A stretch of 5,866 bases of DNA, from assembly GCA_026397695.1 (NCBI GenBank), contig JAPLUJ010000193.1, positions 1-5,866 on the forward strand, given 5' to 3'. Below are positions 5,152-5,866 of this stretch, one piece after another. The notes under the pieces were generated by a model. That model worked only from the letters and a program-made list of their open reading frames with translations, made no database searches and had not been told where the DNA came from. Positions within the stretch are counted from its first letter, which is position 1. Every line of letters begins with the position of its first letter. The position numbers and the translations under genes were made by a program. This DNA comes from Verrucomicrobiota bacterium (GTDB taxonomy: Bacteria > Verrucomicrobiota > Verrucomicrobiia > Verrucomicrobiales > Akkermansiaceae).

Positions 5152-5866
5152 GTCCTTTCTCGATGAACGGACGGCGCTGAGTTGCGTGCACTGCGGGCTT
5201 TGCCTCGCAGCATGCCCGACGTATCTGGAGACGGGCGATGAAAACCTGTCGCCGCGCGGCCGCATCTATCTGATGCGCCAGCTCCAGAGCGGCCGGACGG
5301 CGCTGAATGAACCGATAGTGCAGGCTTTGGATTCCTGCTTGGGCTGCTTCGGTTGCCAGACGGCCTGTCCCGCCAACGTCCGCTACGGCGAACTGCTGGA
5401 ACATACGCGGGACCACATTGCGCATCGCTTCAAGCGTCCGGTGCTGGAATGGTTGTGGCGGCGCGGGTTCATCGAACAAGTGTTCCCGCACCCGTGGCGG
5501 CTGAAACTGGCGTTGGCACCCTTGAATCTGCTGCGCCAACTGGGGCTGGAACCAGCGCTGCCGGCCTGCGTCCGGCGCATGACCGCCCTGGTGCCCGCGG
5601 CTTGCCGCGCCGTGCCGATGCCGGTGAATTCGCCGGCGACCGCCGCAGGCAATAAAGGCCGCGCCGGTTTCATCGAAGGCTGCGTGCAACGCGTCATGTT
5701 CGGCCCGACCAACGCCGCTTGTATGCGCTTGCTCAACCGCGCCGGCTTCGAATGTGTAAATGGTGCGGGTCGGCTGCACTTCCACCGAAAGCTGGCGCAC
5801 GCTGTCGGCGAGCACCTCGGGCCCGCCCATGAAGCGCAGCGATTTGCCGTCGACACGCACCAGGCC
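5108..5866 (+). CDS. glcF: Glycolate oxidase iron-sulfur subunit GlcF, partial at the window end
   Basis: This is the N-terminal half of GlcF, which carries electrons from the flavin subunits towards the quinone pool. Two ferredoxin-type [4Fe-4S] motifs are visible: CVHCGLCLAACP (C26, C29, C32, C36) and CLGCFGCQTACP (C77, C80, C83, C87). PRGRIYLM (49-56) follows the first motif. The first CCG domain starts with GFIEGCVQRVMFGPTNAA (187-204). The ATG at 5108 lies within glcE, giving a 44-base overlap in another frame; no later in-frame start keeps the first cysteine motif. The frame is open to the window edge, but similarity ends near residue 217-220 (about 5757-5767). The CCGA motif expected next is absent, and the last ~35 residues do not look like GlcF. 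That tail appears to belong to unrelated DNA, so the CDS is real up to about 5757 and doubtful beyond. Confidence 0.85.
   Translation, partial: MSSTPLTNSPPAQVESFLDERTALSCVHCGLCLAACPTYLETGDENLSPRGRIYLMRQLQSGRTALNEPIVQALDSCLGCFGCQTACPANVRYGELLEHTRDHIAHRFKRPVLEWLWRRGFIEQVFPHPWRLKLALAPLNLLRQLGLEPALPACVRRMTALVPAACRAVPMPVNSPATAAGNKGRAGFIEGCVQRVMFGPTNAACMRLLNRAGFECVNGAGRLHFHRKLAHAVGEHLGPAHEAQRFAVDTHQA
5741..5866 (-). CDS. Possible fragment of a glutaminase A (GtaA)-type protein
   Basis: Read on the minus strand from the window edge, this stretch gives 42 residues including VRVDGKSLRFMGG, a middle VRQLSVEVQPTRT and TIYTFEAG. From memory this pattern (I/V-R-V-D-G-K, then S-x-E-V-x-P-T-R-T-I-Y-T-F-E-x-G) matches the N-terminal domain of GtaA-like glutaminases (DUF5127/DUF4965 group). 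Codon third positions in this frame are almost all G or C, consistent with real coding DNA. The expected continuation after FEAG (a hydrophobic L-T-L-T-F strand) is missing: the frame runs on only as antisense of glcF. It is therefore a broken fragment whose 5' part lies beyond the window. No start codon or ribosome binding site can be assigned. The family call rests on remembered motifs and is moderately uncertain; that the tail is foreign to glcF is better supported. Confidence 0.42.

Noticed and set aside
5123..5740. Minus-strand open frame that continues the glutaminase-like fragment through glcF
   Set aside because: This part is the antisense of well-supported GlcF FeS motifs and its translation does not continue the glutaminase pattern. 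Only about 5741-5866 looks like genuine minus-strand coding sequence.

Overview
The window is a densely packed, GC-rich (visibly about 60% or more) stretch of bacterial DNA with six genes, all on the + strand. It has no RNA genes, no CRISPR array and no recognisable transposase. Several genes overlap by ATGA (stop and start sharing bases), and one start has no visible Shine-Dalgarno sequence. The set of families fits a Gram-negative anaerobe or facultative anaerobe. A member of the PVC group or a similar environmental lineage is possible, but nothing here fixes the taxonomy. The odd length and the abrupt sequence change in the last ~110 bases suggest a short metagenomic contig.

Region 1 (1-1724): an ATP-dependent activator (activase) of 2-hydroxyacyl-CoA dehydratases (HgdC/BcrAD/BadFG family), with both [4Fe-4S]-binding cysteines, is followed with ATGA overlap by a metallo-beta-lactamase-fold hydrolase. 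The dehydratase that the activase should serve is not in the window and probably lies just upstream.

Region 2 (1725-2786): a 60-base gap holds a 7-bp tandem repeat (TCAC cores every 7 bases). It is followed by a complete ketoacyl synthase III (FabH-like) with an intact Cys-His-Asn triad and an unusual active-site context. It lies downstream of, and in line with, the activase/hydrolase pair. One possible reading is a short acyl-CoA pathway of dehydration, condensation and hydrolysis. That is inference.

Region 3 (2787-5866): a glycolate/2-hydroxyacid oxidase operon glcD-glcE-glcF. GlcD is full length. GlcE starts inside the end of glcD and lacks the usual N-terminal part of its FAD domain. GlcF is cut by the window edge. 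The activase system and GlcDEF both belong to 2-hydroxyacid chemistry, one reductive/dehydrating and one oxidative.

The final ~110 bases do not continue GlcF. Read on the minus strand they resemble a piece of a glutaminase A (GtaA)-type protein. This is either a chimeric assembly end or a real rearrangement that truncates glcF.
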